A DNA stretch of 64,000 nt from Paenibacillus caui (GTDB lineage: Bacteria > Bacillota > Bacilli > Paenibacillales > Paenibacillaceae), in the NCBI RefSeq assembly GCF_019904135.1, contig NZ_JAIOGQ010000004.1, positions 62,001 through 126,000 of the forward strand, written 5' to 3'. Positions 17,308-26,342 of the stretch are shown here, in pieces. Made by a program: the position numbers and the translations under genes. The notes beneath the pieces are model-generated. The model made no database searches. It was not told where the DNA came from and saw only the letters and a list, made by a program, of their open reading frames with translations. Positions within the stretch are counted from its first letter, which is position 1. Every line of letters starts with the position of its first letter.

Positions 17308-17739
17308 ATGGCAAAACAAGCAAAAGTTAAACTCGCGAACGGCGGAGAAGTTCTTCTTGAGCTGTTCGATCAAGACGCTCCCAATACGGTAGCCAATTTT
17401 GAAAAGCTGGCAAACTCCGGCTTCTATAACGGACTTGTATTCCACCGTGTCATTCCTGGTTTTGTAGCTCAAGGTGGTTGTCCTCAAGGCACAGGTACTG
17501 GCGGACCAGGATACACCATCAACTGTGAAATTAACCCGAACAAACATGAACGCGGATCGCTGGCCATGGCGCATGCGGGACGCAATACAGGCGGAAGCCA
17601 GTTCTACATCTGCTACCAGCCTCAGCCGCACCTTGACGGACAGCATACCGTGTTCGGCAAAGTGATCAAGGGCATGGAACATGTCGATGCGTTCCAGGGA
17701 CGCGATCGCATGGAATCGGTTGAAGTATACGAAGTATAA
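17308..17739 (+). CDS. ppiB: Cyclophilin-type peptidyl-prolyl isomerase
   Basis: A 143-aa cytosolic cyclophilin that speeds cis-trans isomerisation of proline bonds. The core motifs are [13 protein letters not shown] (catalytic Arg), [18 protein letters not shown] and [11 protein letters not shown]. The start at MAKQAK is chosen because GGAAGGAG lies about 13 bp upstream and the length then equals B. subtilis PpiB; the longer in-frame ORF would run through the lysA terminator. It is a single-gene unit bounded by terminators. Confidence 0.94.
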   Translation: MAKQAKVKLANGGEVLLELFDQDAPNTVANFEKLANSGFYNGLVFHRVIPGFVAQGGCPQGTGTGGPGYTINCEINPNKHERGSLAMAHAGRNTGGSQFYICYQPQPHLDGQHTVFGKVIKGMEHVDAFQGRDRMESVEVYEV

Positions 17740-17755
17740 TTCACCGGATCGTAAC

Positions 17756-17796
17756 AAAGCCGCAATCCGTAATTTCCGGATAGCGGCTTTTTCCCT
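17756..17796. terminator. Terminator between convergent ppiB and tlp
   Basis: AAAGCCGC pairs with GCGGCTTT, with an inner CCG/CGG pair, and is followed by a T-run on the plus strand. It may also help end tlp on the other strand. Confidence 0.75.
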
Positions 17797-17805
17797 TTTT
17801 ACCGA

Positions 17806-18030
17806 TTATTTCGGCTGTTCTTTAGCCTCATCTTTAACTTCTTCCCGGAAGCCTTCGATTGCTCTCTCGCGCCGTTCATTTTTAGCTTCAACCTGACTGC
17901 GTTCTTCGCCGGAGATTTCCGATGCATGCTCGGCCAAATAATCTTCGCCTCGATGCAAATTTTGCAGCGTATTTTGAATGTTTTCCTGAATCCGGTCCAC
18001 GTTATCTGCCCGGTTATCCGGTTTGGCCAT
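17806..18030 (-). CDS. tlp: Small acid-soluble spore protein Tlp
   Basis: A 74-aa hydrophilic, highly charged protein. Core segments PDNRADNVDRIQENIQNT, AEHASEIS and NERRERAIEGFREEVKDEA match the Tlp family of minor spore-core proteins (named for a distant thioredoxin likeness). It is expected in the forespore. The ATG is preceded by CCAGGAGGAGAC on the minus strand. It is convergent with ppiB. The gene is slightly shorter than the B. subtilis protein (83 aa). Confidence 0.88.
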   Translation of the reverse strand: MAKPDNRADNVDRIQENIQNTLQNLHRGEDYLAEHASEISGEERSQVEAKNERRERAIEGFREEVKDEAKEQPK

Positions 18031-18149
18031 TTGTCTTGTCTCCTCCTGGTCATCAAACTGCGCCTTAGGCCGGCGCTATGCATAGGTTGGTCATGCGGCC
18101 AGGATTTTATGCGCTTTTAGGAGCGGCAAGAGATCGGTCTGCAGACGGT

Positions 18150-18178
18150 TTGCTGAAGTCGTAAAGAAGCGTATGATA
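18150..18178 (+). promoter_or_regulatory. Probable promoter of the rib operon
   Basis: TTGCTG followed after 16-17 bp by TATGAT/ATGATA is a moderate SigA-type promoter about 100 bp upstream of the FMN riboswitch. The 18031-18149 stretch before it holds nothing else that I can identify, apart from a presumed tlp promoter on the other strand. Confidence 0.5.
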
Positions 18179-18277
18179 ATATGTGTTGCTTTTCAGCATA
18201 GATAGTGTTACCATTTCAATCAAGTTAAGAGTCTGCTGATTAAGGACTTATGACTTAGGCAACCTACAATCGAATAC

Positions 18278-18462
18278 GTTTCCTTCGGGGCAGGGTGAAA
18301 TTCCCGACCGACGGTGATGGCAAGCGCCGGCTTTATGTATTTGACCGGCTGCGCCTTAGTCCGTGACCCGCCTGTTTATCGTCTTTAGAGATGCGATGGA
18401 CTCGCGGCTGAGCCGGTGCAATTCCGGGACCGACAGTATAGTCTGGATGGGAGAAGGAGATA
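18278..18462 (+). promoter_or_regulatory. FMN riboswitch (RFN element)
   Basis: The conserved FMN aptamer is clear. TTCCTTC pairs with GAAGGA to close P1, and the internal blocks GGGGCAGGGTGAAATTCCC, GACCGACGGTGATG, AGTCCGTGACCCG, CTGAGCCGGTGCAATTCCGG and GACCGACAGTATAGTC are all present in order. The segment between P3 and P4 is longer than average. FMN binding should reduce expression of the ribD-ribE-ribBA-ribH operon that follows. Confidence 0.95.
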
Positions 18463-18677
18463 CGGAGATTTTGCGGCAAAGGAGCTGCAGATTTCTTTCA
18501 TGATCAATTCAGTTGATATTGGCCGCTGTCTGCCGATGCTGCTTGGTTGGGCATGGTTTTCTGGGATCTTGAAATTAGGTCTCGCTAGAAGATTTGTCCT
18601 GACAACCGCTTCGTTTCGCAGCAGTTCAATGATCCATTGTTAATTGGCTTGTTTATGTATCGCTTATACTCTCATGC

Positions 18678-18708
18678 ACCCCGATCCATTTTTGGTCGGG
18701 TTTTTTTG
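18678..18708 (+). terminator. FMN-riboswitch terminator
   Basis: ACCCCGATCC and GGTCGGGT form a stem followed by seven T residues, 36 bp before the ribD start. It is the only T-tailed hairpin between the aptamer and ribD and is the likely expression platform. It lies more than 200 bp after the aptamer, which is unusually far. A 75-codon frame in the gap (18416-18643) has no ribosome site or family match and is not called. Confidence 0.8.
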
Positions 18709-18744
18709 CGTTATTGGAGATCCTACGGGAAAGGAGGATGTGCC

Positions 18745-19845
18745 GTGGAACTGATCAATGACGAGTTTTATATGTCGCTGGCCCTTGATCTGGCCAAACA
18801 TACACAGGGCCAGACCGGAATCAATCCGGTTGTCGGTGCCGTTGTCGTCAAGGATGGGGCCGTAGTTGGAATGGGCGCGCATTTAAGACGCGGCGAAGCG
18901 CATGCGGAAGTTCATGCGCTGGATATGGCAGGGGAACGCGCACAAGGTAGCACCGTATATGTTTCGCTTGAGCCATGCAGCCATTACGGAGCGACTCCCC
19001 CTTGCAGCAAGCGGCTGATTGAAGCCAAAGTGGCCCGGGTCGTGGTCGCGTGTGTCGATCCCAATCCGCAGGTTTCCGGCAGAGGGACCCGGATGCTTCG
19101 GGAGGCAGGCATTGAAGTCGTAACCGGTGTGCTTGAGAAACAGGCGAAGGAGCTCAACAAAAAATTTATTAAATTCATTACGACAGGGCTTCCTTATGTA
19201 ACGCTTAAAGCTGCCAGCACGCTGGACGGAAAAATGGCATCCAAAACGGGCGACAGCAAATGGATAACGAACGAGGCCTCCAGGGCCATGGTTCATACGC
19301 TAAGGCATCAGCATGAAGGCATCATGGTTGGCGTCGACACTGTAATTGCAGACGATCCGCTCCTGACCACCCGTTTGCCTGTACCCGGAATTTCCCCGGC
19401 CCGGATCGTTGTCGATTCAAAGCTGAGAATTCCGGTTGATGCGGGGGTTCTAAAAGCGGACGGCGCGGGCACCATTATTTTAACGACAGAGGGACATGGC
19501 GATTCCGCCAAATTAAAGGCTATTGAAGCCGGAGGTGCAAGGGTAATTCCTTGCGGGAACAACGAACGGGTGGATTTGAAGCTGGGGCTTCAGAAGCTGG
19601 GCGAACTCGGCATCTCCTCCATCCTGGTCGAAGGCGGCGGAAAACTGAACGGCTCTTTCATTGCCGGGCAGCTTGCCGATGAAGTTTTGCTGTTTATGGC
19701 GCCCAAGCTCATCGGAGGCATGGGTCCGGGCAGTTTTGTTTTTGATGGTCCGGACAGCATGCAGGAAGCAGTAAGATTAACGAATCTTCAAGTTACGCAG
19801 ATAGAGGACGATATTTGCATTTCCGGAGTACCACAATGGAGGTGA
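18745..19845 (+). CDS. ribD: Bifunctional riboflavin deaminase/reductase RibD
   Basis: A 366-aa enzyme catalysing the second and third steps of riboflavin synthesis. The N-terminal deaminase domain has the zinc site H53-A-E55 (EAHAEVHAL) and PCSHYGATPPC (Cys78, Cys87). The C-terminal NADPH-dependent reductase domain begins near TLKAASTLDGKMA and contains VEGGGKLNGSFI. The GTG start is supported by GGAAAGGAGG; longer in-frame starts lie before the riboswitch terminator and would be cut off. First gene of the rib operon. Confidence 0.94.
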   Translation: MELINDEFYMSLALDLAKHTQGQTGINPVVGAVVVKDGAVVGMGAHLRRGEAHAEVHALDMAGERAQGSTVYVSLEPCSHYGATPPCSKRLIEAKVARVVVACVDPNPQVSGRGTRMLREAGIEVVTGVLEKQAKELNKKFIKFITTGLPYVTLKAASTLDGKMASKTGDSKWITNEASRAMVHTLRHQHEGIMVGVDTVIADDPLLTTRLPVPGISPARIVVDSKLRIPVDAGVLKADGAGTIILTTEGHGDSAKLKAIEAGGARVIPCGNNERVDLKLGLQKLGELGISSILVEGGGKLNGSFIAGQLADEVLLFMAPKLIGGMGPGSFVFDGPDSMQEAVRLTNLQVTQIEDDICISGVPQWR

Positions 19846-19852
19846 TGTCAGC

Positions 19853-20533
19853 ATGTTTACCGGGTTGGTTGAGGAAATCGGTACAATGAAATCCGTAAGC
19901 AGACAAGGTGAAGCGATGGTGCTGGGAATACGGGCGAGCAAAATCATGGAGGATATCGCTCTGGGGGACAGCATTTCCGTAAACGGGGTATGTCTGACGG
20001 TAACCGGAATCGGGTCTTCGTCTTTTAACGTTGATGTTATGCCGCAAACCTACAAGCATACGAATCTCAATCTGTTAAGCAGCGGCCAAAAGGTCAATCT
20101 TGAAAGGGCCATGCCTGCCGGCGGAAGATTTGGAGGCCATATCGTACAAGGGCATGTTGACGGGACAGGCAGCATTGTCAGCACGGAACGTGACTACAAT
20201 GCCGTCGTTTATACGATTAAACCCCATAATCCCGGGCTTTTCAAATACATTGTATCTCAAGGCTCTATCACGGTTGACGGGATCAGCCTGACCGTGGCCA
20301 AGGTTCAGGGCGAAACGTTCAGCGTATCGATCATACCGCATACCCTTGCCGAGACTGCTCTTGCATTTAAACGTCCTGGAGACACCGTGAATCTGGAGTG
20401 CGATGTGATCGGCAAGTATGTCGAGCATCTGCTGCATTACAGGGGTTCATCCTCATCCGAATCTTCGGCAGGGCAAGCAAGGGACGGAAAAGAGCTGAGT
20501 CTGTCGTTTCTGAGCGAGAACGGATTTGTTTAA
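19853..20533 (+). CDS. ribE: Riboflavin synthase alpha subunit
   Basis: A 226-aa enzyme that dismutates two 6,7-dimethyl-8-ribityllumazine molecules into riboflavin. Two lumazine-binding repeats are visible, beginning [12 protein letters not shown] and (about residue 98) [13 protein letters not shown]. Each carries the SxNGVCLTV or TVDGISLTV signature. An ATGGAGGTGATG site overlaps the end of ribD. The tail after residue 195 is Ser-rich and probably flexible. Confidence 0.94.
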   Translation: MFTGLVEEIGTMKSVSRQGEAMVLGIRASKIMEDIALGDSISVNGVCLTVTGIGSSSFNVDVMPQTYKHTNLNLLSSGQKVNLERAMPAGGRFGGHIVQGHVDGTGSIVSTERDYNAVVYTIKPHNPGLFKYIVSQGSITVDGISLTVAKVQGETFSVSIIPHTLAETALAFKRPGDTVNLECDVIGKYVEHLLHYRGSSSSESSAGQARDGKELSLSFLSENGFV

Positions 20534-20565
20534 ACCGTGACAGGTTTGAAAGGAGGATTACGCAT

Positions 20566-21804
20566 ATGGATAGCATAAAGCTGGATCGTATCGAAGAGGC
20601 GCTTCAAGACTTGAAGCAGGGCAAGGCTGTCATCGTCGTGGACGATGAGGACCGGGAAAACGAGGGGGATATCGTGGCTCTCGCCGAGAAAGCGACACCG
20701 GAAATCATCAACTTCATGATCACGCAAGGAAGAGGGCTCGTGTGCGTGCCGATTACGCAGGAACGGGCGGAAGAACTGGAACTAAAGCCCATGGTTTCCC
20801 ATAATACCGATTACCATGGCACCAACTTTACGGTATCGGTTGATTACAAGACGACAACAACGGGCATTTCCGCTTTTGAGCGTTCACAAACGGTGCAGGG
20901 CATCATGAATCCGGATGCGAAGCCTGAAGATTTCCGCAGACCCGGCCATATGTTTCCTTTGATCGCGAAAAAGGGAGGCGTACTCCGGCGTGCCGGTCAT
21001 ACCGAAGCGGCGGTAGACCTTGCCAAGCTTTGCGGCTCTTATCCGGCAGGGGTAATCTGCGAGGTGATCAAAGAGAACGGGGAAATGGCCAGATTGCCCG
21101 AGCTCAGAGAGTTTGCAGACCAGTTTGACTTGAAGCTCATTACCGTCAAAGATCTGATCCATTACCGGAACGATCGGGAGAAGCTGGTGACCCGCGAAGT
21201 GGAAGTGCGGATGCCTACGGATTTCGGCGAGTTCCGGGCAATCGCTTATACGAATGCTGTGGACGACAAAGAGCATCTGGCTTTGGTAAAAGGGGACATT
21301 AATCCGGAGGAGCCTGTCCTGGTGCGTGTCCACTCCGAGTGTTTGACGGGCGACGTGTTTCACTCCCACAGATGCGACTGCGGGCCGCAATTCGCTGCTG
21401 CCCTGAGCCAGATCGAGAAGGAGGGCACCGGCGTTCTGCTTTACATGCGTCAGGAAGGACGGGGCATCGGCCTGATCAACAAGCTCAAAGCGTACAAGCT
21501 GCAGGAGCAAGGGCTCGACACGGTGGAGGCCAATCTGAAGCTCGGATTCAAGGCAGATTTAAGAGATTACGGAATCGGGGCGCAAATTCTGAAGGATCTG
21601 GGGATTGCCAAAATCCGCCTGCTGACGAACAATCCGCGCAAAATAACCGGTCTCGAGGGTTACGGTCTGGAGGTTGCTCAGCGGGTGCCGATCCAGATCA
21701 AGGAGAACGTCGACAACACCGCTTATCTTCACACCAAACGAAGCAAGCTTGGCCATATGCTGCAGTTCGATGATTTGGAGCAGGATGAAACGGCCAAAAT
21801 CTAA
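20566..21804 (+). CDS. ribBA: Bifunctional DHBP synthase / GTP cyclohydrolase II
   Basis: A 412-aa fusion protein. Residues 1 to about 200 are 3,4-dihydroxy-2-butanone-4-phosphate synthase ([11 protein letters not shown], then [13 protein letters not shown]). The rest is GTP cyclohydrolase II with its zinc cysteines ([17 protein letters not shown]) and RQEGRGIGL. It supplies both precursors of riboflavin from ribulose 5-phosphate and GTP. The start MDSIKL is supported by AAAGGAGG; the longer ORF runs back into ribE. Called ribA in B. subtilis. Confidence 0.95.
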   Translation: MDSIKLDRIEEALQDLKQGKAVIVVDDEDRENEGDIVALAEKATPEIINFMITQGRGLVCVPITQERAEELELKPMVSHNTDYHGTNFTVSVDYKTTTTGISAFERSQTVQGIMNPDAKPEDFRRPGHMFPLIAKKGGVLRRAGHTEAAVDLAKLCGSYPAGVICEVIKENGEMARLPELREFADQFDLKLITVKDLIHYRNDREKLVTREVEVRMPTDFGEFRAIAYTNAVDDKEHLALVKGDINPEEPVLVRVHSECLTGDVFHSHRCDCGPQFAAALSQIEKEGTGVLLYMRQEGRGIGLINKLKAYKLQEQGLDTVEANLKLGFKADLRDYGIGAQILKDLGIAKIRLLTNNPRKITGLEGYGLEVAQRVPIQIKENVDNTAYLHTKRSKLGHMLQFDDLEQDETAKI

Positions 21805-21828
21805 TTTTTTTATAGGAGATGACGACAA

Positions 21829-22296
21829 ATGGGGCAAATTTTTGAAGGGCATTTAGTATCCAAAGGTTTAAAATATGCGATTGTGGTTGGACGTTTCAAC
21901 GAGTTTATTACGAGCAAGCTGCTTAGCGGCGCGCTTGACGCGCTGAAAAGACACGGCACCGAGGAGGAGGAAGTGGACGTTGCCTGGGTGCCGGGCGCTT
22001 TCGAAATCCCATTCGCGGCTCAGAAGCTGGCCGAAAGCGGCAAATACGATGCCGTGATTACCCTTGGCACCGTAATCCGCGGCTCGACCTCGCATTACGA
22101 TTATGTGTGCAATGAAGTCGCGAAGGGGGTTGCCGCGACAAGCCTGAAAACCGGCATCCCGGTTATCTTCGGTGTTCTTACGACGGAGAACATTGAACAG
22201 GCTGTCGAACGCGCCGGCACGAAGGCAGGCAATAAAGGCTGGGAGGCTGCTGTGGCGGCCATTGAAATGGCAAACTTGACGAATCAGCTAAAATAG
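21829..22296 (+). CDS. ribH: 6,7-Dimethyl-8-ribityllumazine synthase
   Basis: A 155-aa lumazine synthase that forms the 60-subunit capsid-like shell in Bacillus. Visible motifs are [36 protein letters not shown] (active-site His) and [23 protein letters not shown] site precedes the ATG. It is the last rib gene here; no ribT follows. scpA begins 73 bp later. Confidence 0.95.
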   Translation: MGQIFEGHLVSKGLKYAIVVGRFNEFITSKLLSGALDALKRHGTEEEEVDVAWVPGAFEIPFAAQKLAESGKYDAVITLGTVIRGSTSHYDYVCNEVAKGVAATSLKTGIPVIFGVLTTENIEQAVERAGTKAGNKGWEAAVAAIEMANLTNQLK

Positions 22297-22368
22297 TGCT
22301 TATTTAATGTAGTGCTTTTCTCCGGGAAGGTGCTACATTTTCTTTTATTACGGGTGGAGGATCATAGA

Positions 22369-23163
22369 GTGACGGTACTTTATAAGCTGGAGACCTTTGA
22401 GGGCCCGCTCGATCTCCTGCTTCATTTGATTGACAAAGCGGAGATCGACATCCATGAAATCTCCATTAGTGACATTACAGATCAATATATGGACTATTTG
22501 CATTCCATGCAGGAGCTGGAGCTTGAAATTACCAGCGAATTTCTGGTGATGGCTGCTACCCTGCTGTCCATAAAAAGCAAGCAATTGCTTCCCAAACCTC
22601 CCGTCGAATTGTGGGAGGACGAATATGATATGTATGACTATGAGGAAGAAGATCCTCAGGAAGAGCTGATCCGCAGGCTGATTGAATACCGGAAATTCAA
22701 GAATATTGCGGGAGTGCTGCATGATAAAGAATGGGAACGCAGCCTGATATTTACGAAGGAACCGGAAGACTTGACTCCTTATCTGCCTGAGGTTCCGGAC
22801 AATCCGGTAAAAGGACTGCATGTGTCCGATTTGATTACAGTCTTCCAAAAAGCGCTGCGCAAAGCGGTGAAGCGAAATACGGTAGCCCGTATTCAGCGGG
22901 ATGAGATTTCGGTCAAGGACCGGATCAAGGAAGTGGTCACCGTGCTTGAGACGGCTGGACGAGGCGGAAGAGTGCTGTTTTCCAAGCTGCTGCATGAAGA
23001 AATGTACCGCCATGAGGTGGTCGTTACTTTCCTGGCTATCCTTGAGCTGATGAAAATGAAGCTGATCATCTGCTATCAGAATAAACTGTTCGATGATATT
23101 GTAATGGAATGGAAAGGGGAACAAAGCGGTAATGGATTTTCAGAAATTGAAATCGATTATTGA
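22369..23163 (+). CDS. scpA: Segregation and condensation protein A
   Basis: A 264-aa kleisin subunit of the SMC-ScpA-ScpB condensin complex. The N-terminal YKLETFEGPLDLLLHLIDKAEIDI segment is diagnostic. An acidic linker (about residues 80-105) leads to the C-terminal winged helix. The GTG start is chosen because GGTGGAGG lies upstream; the longer ORF has no ribosome site. The 3' end overlaps scpB by 32 bp. Confidence 0.93.
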   Translation: MTVLYKLETFEGPLDLLLHLIDKAEIDIHEISISDITDQYMDYLHSMQELELEITSEFLVMAATLLSIKSKQLLPKPPVELWEDEYDMYDYEEEDPQEELIRRLIEYRKFKNIAGVLHDKEWERSLIFTKEPEDLTPYLPEVPDNPVKGLHVSDLITVFQKALRKAVKRNTVARIQRDEISVKDRIKEVVTVLETAGRGGRVLFSKLLHEEMYRHEVVVTFLAILELMKMKLIICYQNKLFDDIVMEWKGEQSGNGFSEIEIDY

Positions 23164-23734
23164 GGGGATGCTGTTTCTGGCCGGCGAAGAAGGATTGACG
23201 GTTAAACAGCTCGCCGAAGTGCTGGAGCAGCGCTCGGAGATCATCAGGGATGCTTTGGAGGAATTAAAAGCATCGATGGCACAGGAGGGCCGCGGTCTGC
23301 AAATCGTGGAAATTGCCGGGCATTATCAGCTCGCTACGCTGCCTGAGCATGCCCCTTATTTCGAGAAGCTTGCCTACTCCCCGTCAAGGTCGTCCCTATC
23401 GCAGGCGGCCCTTGAAACATTATCGATTATTGCCTACCGGCAGCCGATTACCCGCGTTGAGATTGAAGAAATCCGCGGCGTCAAGGCGGAGAGGGCGATA
23501 CATACGCTCGTCAACAAGGACCTGATTGAAGAGGTTGGCCGCGCCGAAGCTATCGGCCGTCCGATTCTGTACGGGACGACGAAAGCATTTCTCGATTATT
23601 TTGGCCTGGCGAGCCTGAAGGACCTGCCCGATCCGGAGCAGTTTGCGGATGCGGACTCCCTGGAAGATGAAACTCAGGATCTGTTCGAACGCATTCAAAA
23701 TGAACAGCTGACCATAGACGATGTAAACCGTTGA
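23132..23734 (+). CDS. scpB: Segregation and condensation protein B
   Basis: A 200-aa protein with two winged-helix domains that dimerises and binds ScpA. The IEGMLFLAGEEGLTV start and the YRQPITRVEIEEIRGV segment are typical. Its start lies inside the end of scpA (GGGGAACAAAGCGGTAATG), so translation is probably coupled. A strong terminator follows. Confidence 0.93.
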   Translation: MDFQKLKSIIEGMLFLAGEEGLTVKQLAEVLEQRSEIIRDALEELKASMAQEGRGLQIVEIAGHYQLATLPEHAPYFEKLAYSPSRSSLSQAALETLSIIAYRQPITRVEIEEIRGVKAERAIHTLVNKDLIEEVGRAEAIGRPILYGTTKAFLDYFGLASLKDLPDPEQFADADSLEDETQDLFERIQNEQLTIDDVNR

Positions 23735-23775
23735 AATCTACCTAACCATCTTACTACACGGCGAGGTCACGAGCT

Positions 23776-23807
23776 CCCGTTCCATTTTTGGAACGGGTGT
23801 TTTTTTG
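23776..23807 (+). terminator. Terminator after scpB
   Basis: CCCGTTCC and GGAACGGG form a hairpin with a T-run, about 40 bp after the stop codon. Confidence 0.88.
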
Positions 23808-23849
23808 TCATTGCAACCATTTGACGCTTTGAAGGGAAGTTTGTGGAAT

Positions 23850-23875
23850 TGAAATCCATCCCAAATGACATACTA
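23850..23875 (+). promoter_or_regulatory. Possible forespore promoter for ytfI-gerW
   Basis: TGAAAT and, 13 bp later, CATACTA resemble a SigF/SigG promoter. The -10 element is exact for SigG, the -35 element is weaker. It lies 36 bp before the ytfI start; gerW is a forespore gene in Bacillus. Confidence 0.5.
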
Positions 23876-23910
23876 AGGAATGGCTTTTACCCGTGAACGG
23901 AGGTTTGATC

Positions 23911-24606
23911 ATGTTTATATGGATTTCGGTTGGCATTATCCTCCTTATCTTCCTTTTGCTTCTGCTGATTGTGCTGTTATCTCGGGTGACAATAAATGTG
24001 CACGCCAGCAAACAGAATGAGGATGAGGAAATAACGGCAGATGTCAAACTGCTCTTCGGAATGATCAAGCTGCATTATGAAGTTCCGAAAATCGTTTTTG
24101 ATAACTTTAAGCAAGGCTTTAAAGTGCTAACGGAGAAGAAAGGTGAACTGGTCAACAAAAACGGAACCAATCATGAGGAACAAGAATATATCGGCAGGGA
24201 AAGGATCGGCAAATGGATCGACATCTACAAGCAGATTCTAAAATCCACAGCTGATTTGAAACGTTGGCTGAGTTCGACTTTAAAGCACTTGAAAATTACA
24301 ACGATGGACTGGTCAACGGAGTTTGCGTTTAAGGAAGCGGATTATACCGCTGTGGCATGCGGATTATTATGGGCGCTTAAGTCGTATATTATCGGGAGCT
24401 TGTCTTTTCAGGTCAAAATGGAAAATACGCCGCAGTTGCTTGTAAACCCCCGGTTTGGCACGCCGCCGCATTTTGCCACGAATATGAATTGCATAGCGCA
24501 AATCAGTCTCGGATATGCTATGTATGCTGGACTGACCCTTATAGTTCGCGTGCTAAAAGTGAAAGGAGGAACTAAACAATGGCTGAACATCCTATTCAAG
24601 GCTTGA
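23911..24606 (+). CDS. DUF2953 membrane protein (YtfI-like)
   Basis: A 231-aa protein with a long N-terminal hydrophobic helix (residues 4-26), then a soluble part and a second hydrophobic stretch near the C-terminus. The VTINVHASKQNEDEEITADVKLLFGMIKLHYEVP segment fits DUF2953/YtfI, which pairs with ytfJ (gerW) in Bacillus. The ATG is used because the GGAGG site lies between it and an upstream in-frame GTG. It overlaps gerW by 28 bp. No biochemical role is known. Confidence 0.75.
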   Translation: MFIWISVGIILLIFLLLLLIVLLSRVTINVHASKQNEDEEITADVKLLFGMIKLHYEVPKIVFDNFKQGFKVLTEKKGELVNKNGTNHEEQEYIGRERIGKWIDIYKQILKSTADLKRWLSSTLKHLKITTMDWSTEFAFKEADYTAVACGLLWALKSYIIGSLSFQVKMENTPQLLVNPRFGTPPHFATNMNCIAQISLGYAMYAGLTLIVRVLKVKGGTKQWLNILFKA

Positions 24607-25034
24607 TGCGGACCGCAATGGAGAACATCAAGGAAATGGTTGACGTCAACACAATTGTAGGGGAACCCGTCGAAACACCTGACGGCAGCGTAATTCTGCC
24701 GATCAGCCGCGTCGGATTCGGATTTGCAGCAGGGGGCAGCGACTTCAAATTATCGGACGAACATATTCCGTCTGCTTCGAATACGGGAGAAAGCTTGCAC
24801 CGGCCTTTTGGCGGCGGCAGCGGCGGGGGCGTCTCCATTAACCCGATCGCTTTCCTGGTTGTAGGAAGTCAAGGGGTGCACATCGTACCGCTGGATCATC
24901 AAACGCATTTAATGGAAAAAATTATTGATTCGGTTCCCGTCGTCATTGACCAATTGCAAAGCATGTTCCCAAACAGAAATGCCGCAACTACGCCTCCCCC
25001 TGTCGTAGCCGGAAGCACACCTTCTACTCAATAA
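24579..25034 (+). CDS. gerW: Spore protein YtfJ / GerW
   Basis: A 151-aa soluble protein of the GerW family, needed in B. subtilis for germination with L-alanine. Family marks are GEPVETPDGSVILPISRVGFGFAAGG, the Gly-rich FGGGSGGG stretch and NPIAFLVV. The ATG lies inside the end of ytfI and is preceded by GAAAGGAGG, so the pair is translationally coupled. In B. subtilis this pair sits elsewhere; here it lies between scpB and dacB. Confidence 0.9.
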   Translation: MAEHPIQGLMRTAMENIKEMVDVNTIVGEPVETPDGSVILPISRVGFGFAAGGSDFKLSDEHIPSASNTGESLHRPFGGGSGGGVSINPIAFLVVGSQGVHIVPLDHQTHLMEKIIDSVPVVIDQLQSMFPNRNAATTPPPVVAGSTPSTQ

Positions 25035-25074
25035 CGGCAGGTTAAAGGATACGAATAACGAAAGCCATGACTTT

Positions 25075-25101
25075 CCCTTCCGAATCGTGGAAGGGTTTTT
25101 T
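25075..25101 (+). terminator. Terminator after gerW
   Basis: CCCTTCC and GGAAGGG flank a seven-base loop and are followed by TTTTTTC. Confidence 0.85.
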
Positions 25102-25210
25102 CATCTACATGGGGCCAAGGTGGACAAATCAGGGTCTACTTGAGCCCCCATGATGCATATATTCATTATTAGAACAAGCTCACCAAGATTAACATCGAAG
25201 GAGTCAAGCT

Positions 25211-26311
25211 ATGAAACGAATCAAGATGATTTACGGATTGTGCCTGACGATGATACTCGGGATCGCGCTTGCAGGGCCTGTTTCTGTTTCTGCAGACCCT
25301 GTAGAATCGAAGCGGTCCTACGCGGAGCCCCAGACACATGCCCAGGCCTCGGCATTATTAGACGTTGAATCCGGACGACTGCTTTATAGCAAACAGGGTG
25401 ATGAGATTTTGCCCATTGCCAGCCTGACTAAAATTATGACCGCTATAGTGGCCATTGAGCATGGTGATCTGAACAAGCGGGTCAAAGTAAGCCCGTATGC
25501 TTTTGGCAAGGAAGGATCATCCATTTATTTGAAGCTTGGTGAAGAAATGAGTCTGGAAAATATGCTTTACGGACTCATGCTTCGTTCAGGCAACGACGCC
25601 GCAACGGCGATTGCAGAGCACGTAGGCGGATCAGAACAAGGCTTCGTTCATTTGATGAACAGCAAGGCTGAAATGATCGGCCTGAAAAATACGCATTTTG
25701 TCAATCCGCACGGCCTTGATCACAAGGGGCATTACTCGACTGCCAACGATTTGGCCAAGCTTACGGCGTATGCCCTGCATAATCCCGTATTTCGGGAAAT
25801 TGTGAAGACGGAAGTGAGAAAGGCGCCCAATCCGAATGACCCCTGGGACTATTCCTGGTTAAACAAGAACAAAATGCTCCGTTTTTACGAGGGGGCGGAC
25901 GGCGTCAAAACCGGGTTTACCAAGATTGCAAGGCGCTGTCTGGTAAGCTCCGCAACCAGGGACGGGCAACAGCTTGTGGCTGTCACTCTCAATGACGGAG
26001 ATGACTGGAATGATCATGCCAAGCTGCTGGACTACGGTTTTGAGCATTTTCCGCTGCAAACTCTAGTCCTGGAGAAGCAAATGATCGAAGGGACCGGGCT
26101 TTTTGCAGGCAAAGCCTTTAAATATCCTTTAAGCGCTGAAGAAGTTCCGCACATCAAACAGGAGCTGAAATTGAATAAAGCGGCTGATCCGTTTGGACTT
26201 AAGGGGAAAATCGTGCTGCGGCTGAATGATCAGATGATTGGCGTCGTTCCGGTTTACGAAAGCAAAGACAGCGGCCGGGATCTGGGCAATGGAGAGGAAG
26301 AGAAGCAATAA
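25211..26311 (+). CDS. dacB: Sporulation D-alanyl-D-alanine carboxypeptidase DacB
   Basis: A 366-aa penicillin-binding protein with an N-terminal signal sequence (about residues 1-28). Active-site motifs are S71-L-T-K74, S126-G-N128 and K232-T-G234. Its place before spmA-spmB identifies it as the PBP5*-type carboxypeptidase that controls cortex cross-linking in the mother cell; DacF at 9.9 kb is the forespore paralogue. The ATG follows ATCGAAGGAG. The end lies 31 bp before spmA. Confidence 0.9.
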   Translation: MKRIKMIYGLCLTMILGIALAGPVSVSADPVESKRSYAEPQTHAQASALLDVESGRLLYSKQGDEILPIASLTKIMTAIVAIEHGDLNKRVKVSPYAFGKEGSSIYLKLGEEMSLENMLYGLMLRSGNDAATAIAEHVGGSEQGFVHLMNSKAEMIGLKNTHFVNPHGLDHKGHYSTANDLAKLTAYALHNPVFREIVKTEVRKAPNPNDPWDYSWLNKNKMLRFYEGADGVKTGFTKIARRCLVSSATRDGQQLVAVTLNDGDDWNDHAKLLDYGFEHFPLQTLVLEKQMIEGTGLFAGKAFKYPLSAEEVPHIKQELKLNKAADPFGLKGKIVLRLNDQMIGVVPVYESKDSGRDLGNGEEEKQ

Positions 26312-26342
26312 ACAAAGAAGGCGAGAGAAGGGGAGAGGGGAA

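Noticed and set aside
18416-18643. A 75-codon frame starting inside the FMN aptamer
   Set aside because: No ribosome site, starts in conserved riboswitch sequence and shows no protein family; it more likely reflects open sequence in a leader.
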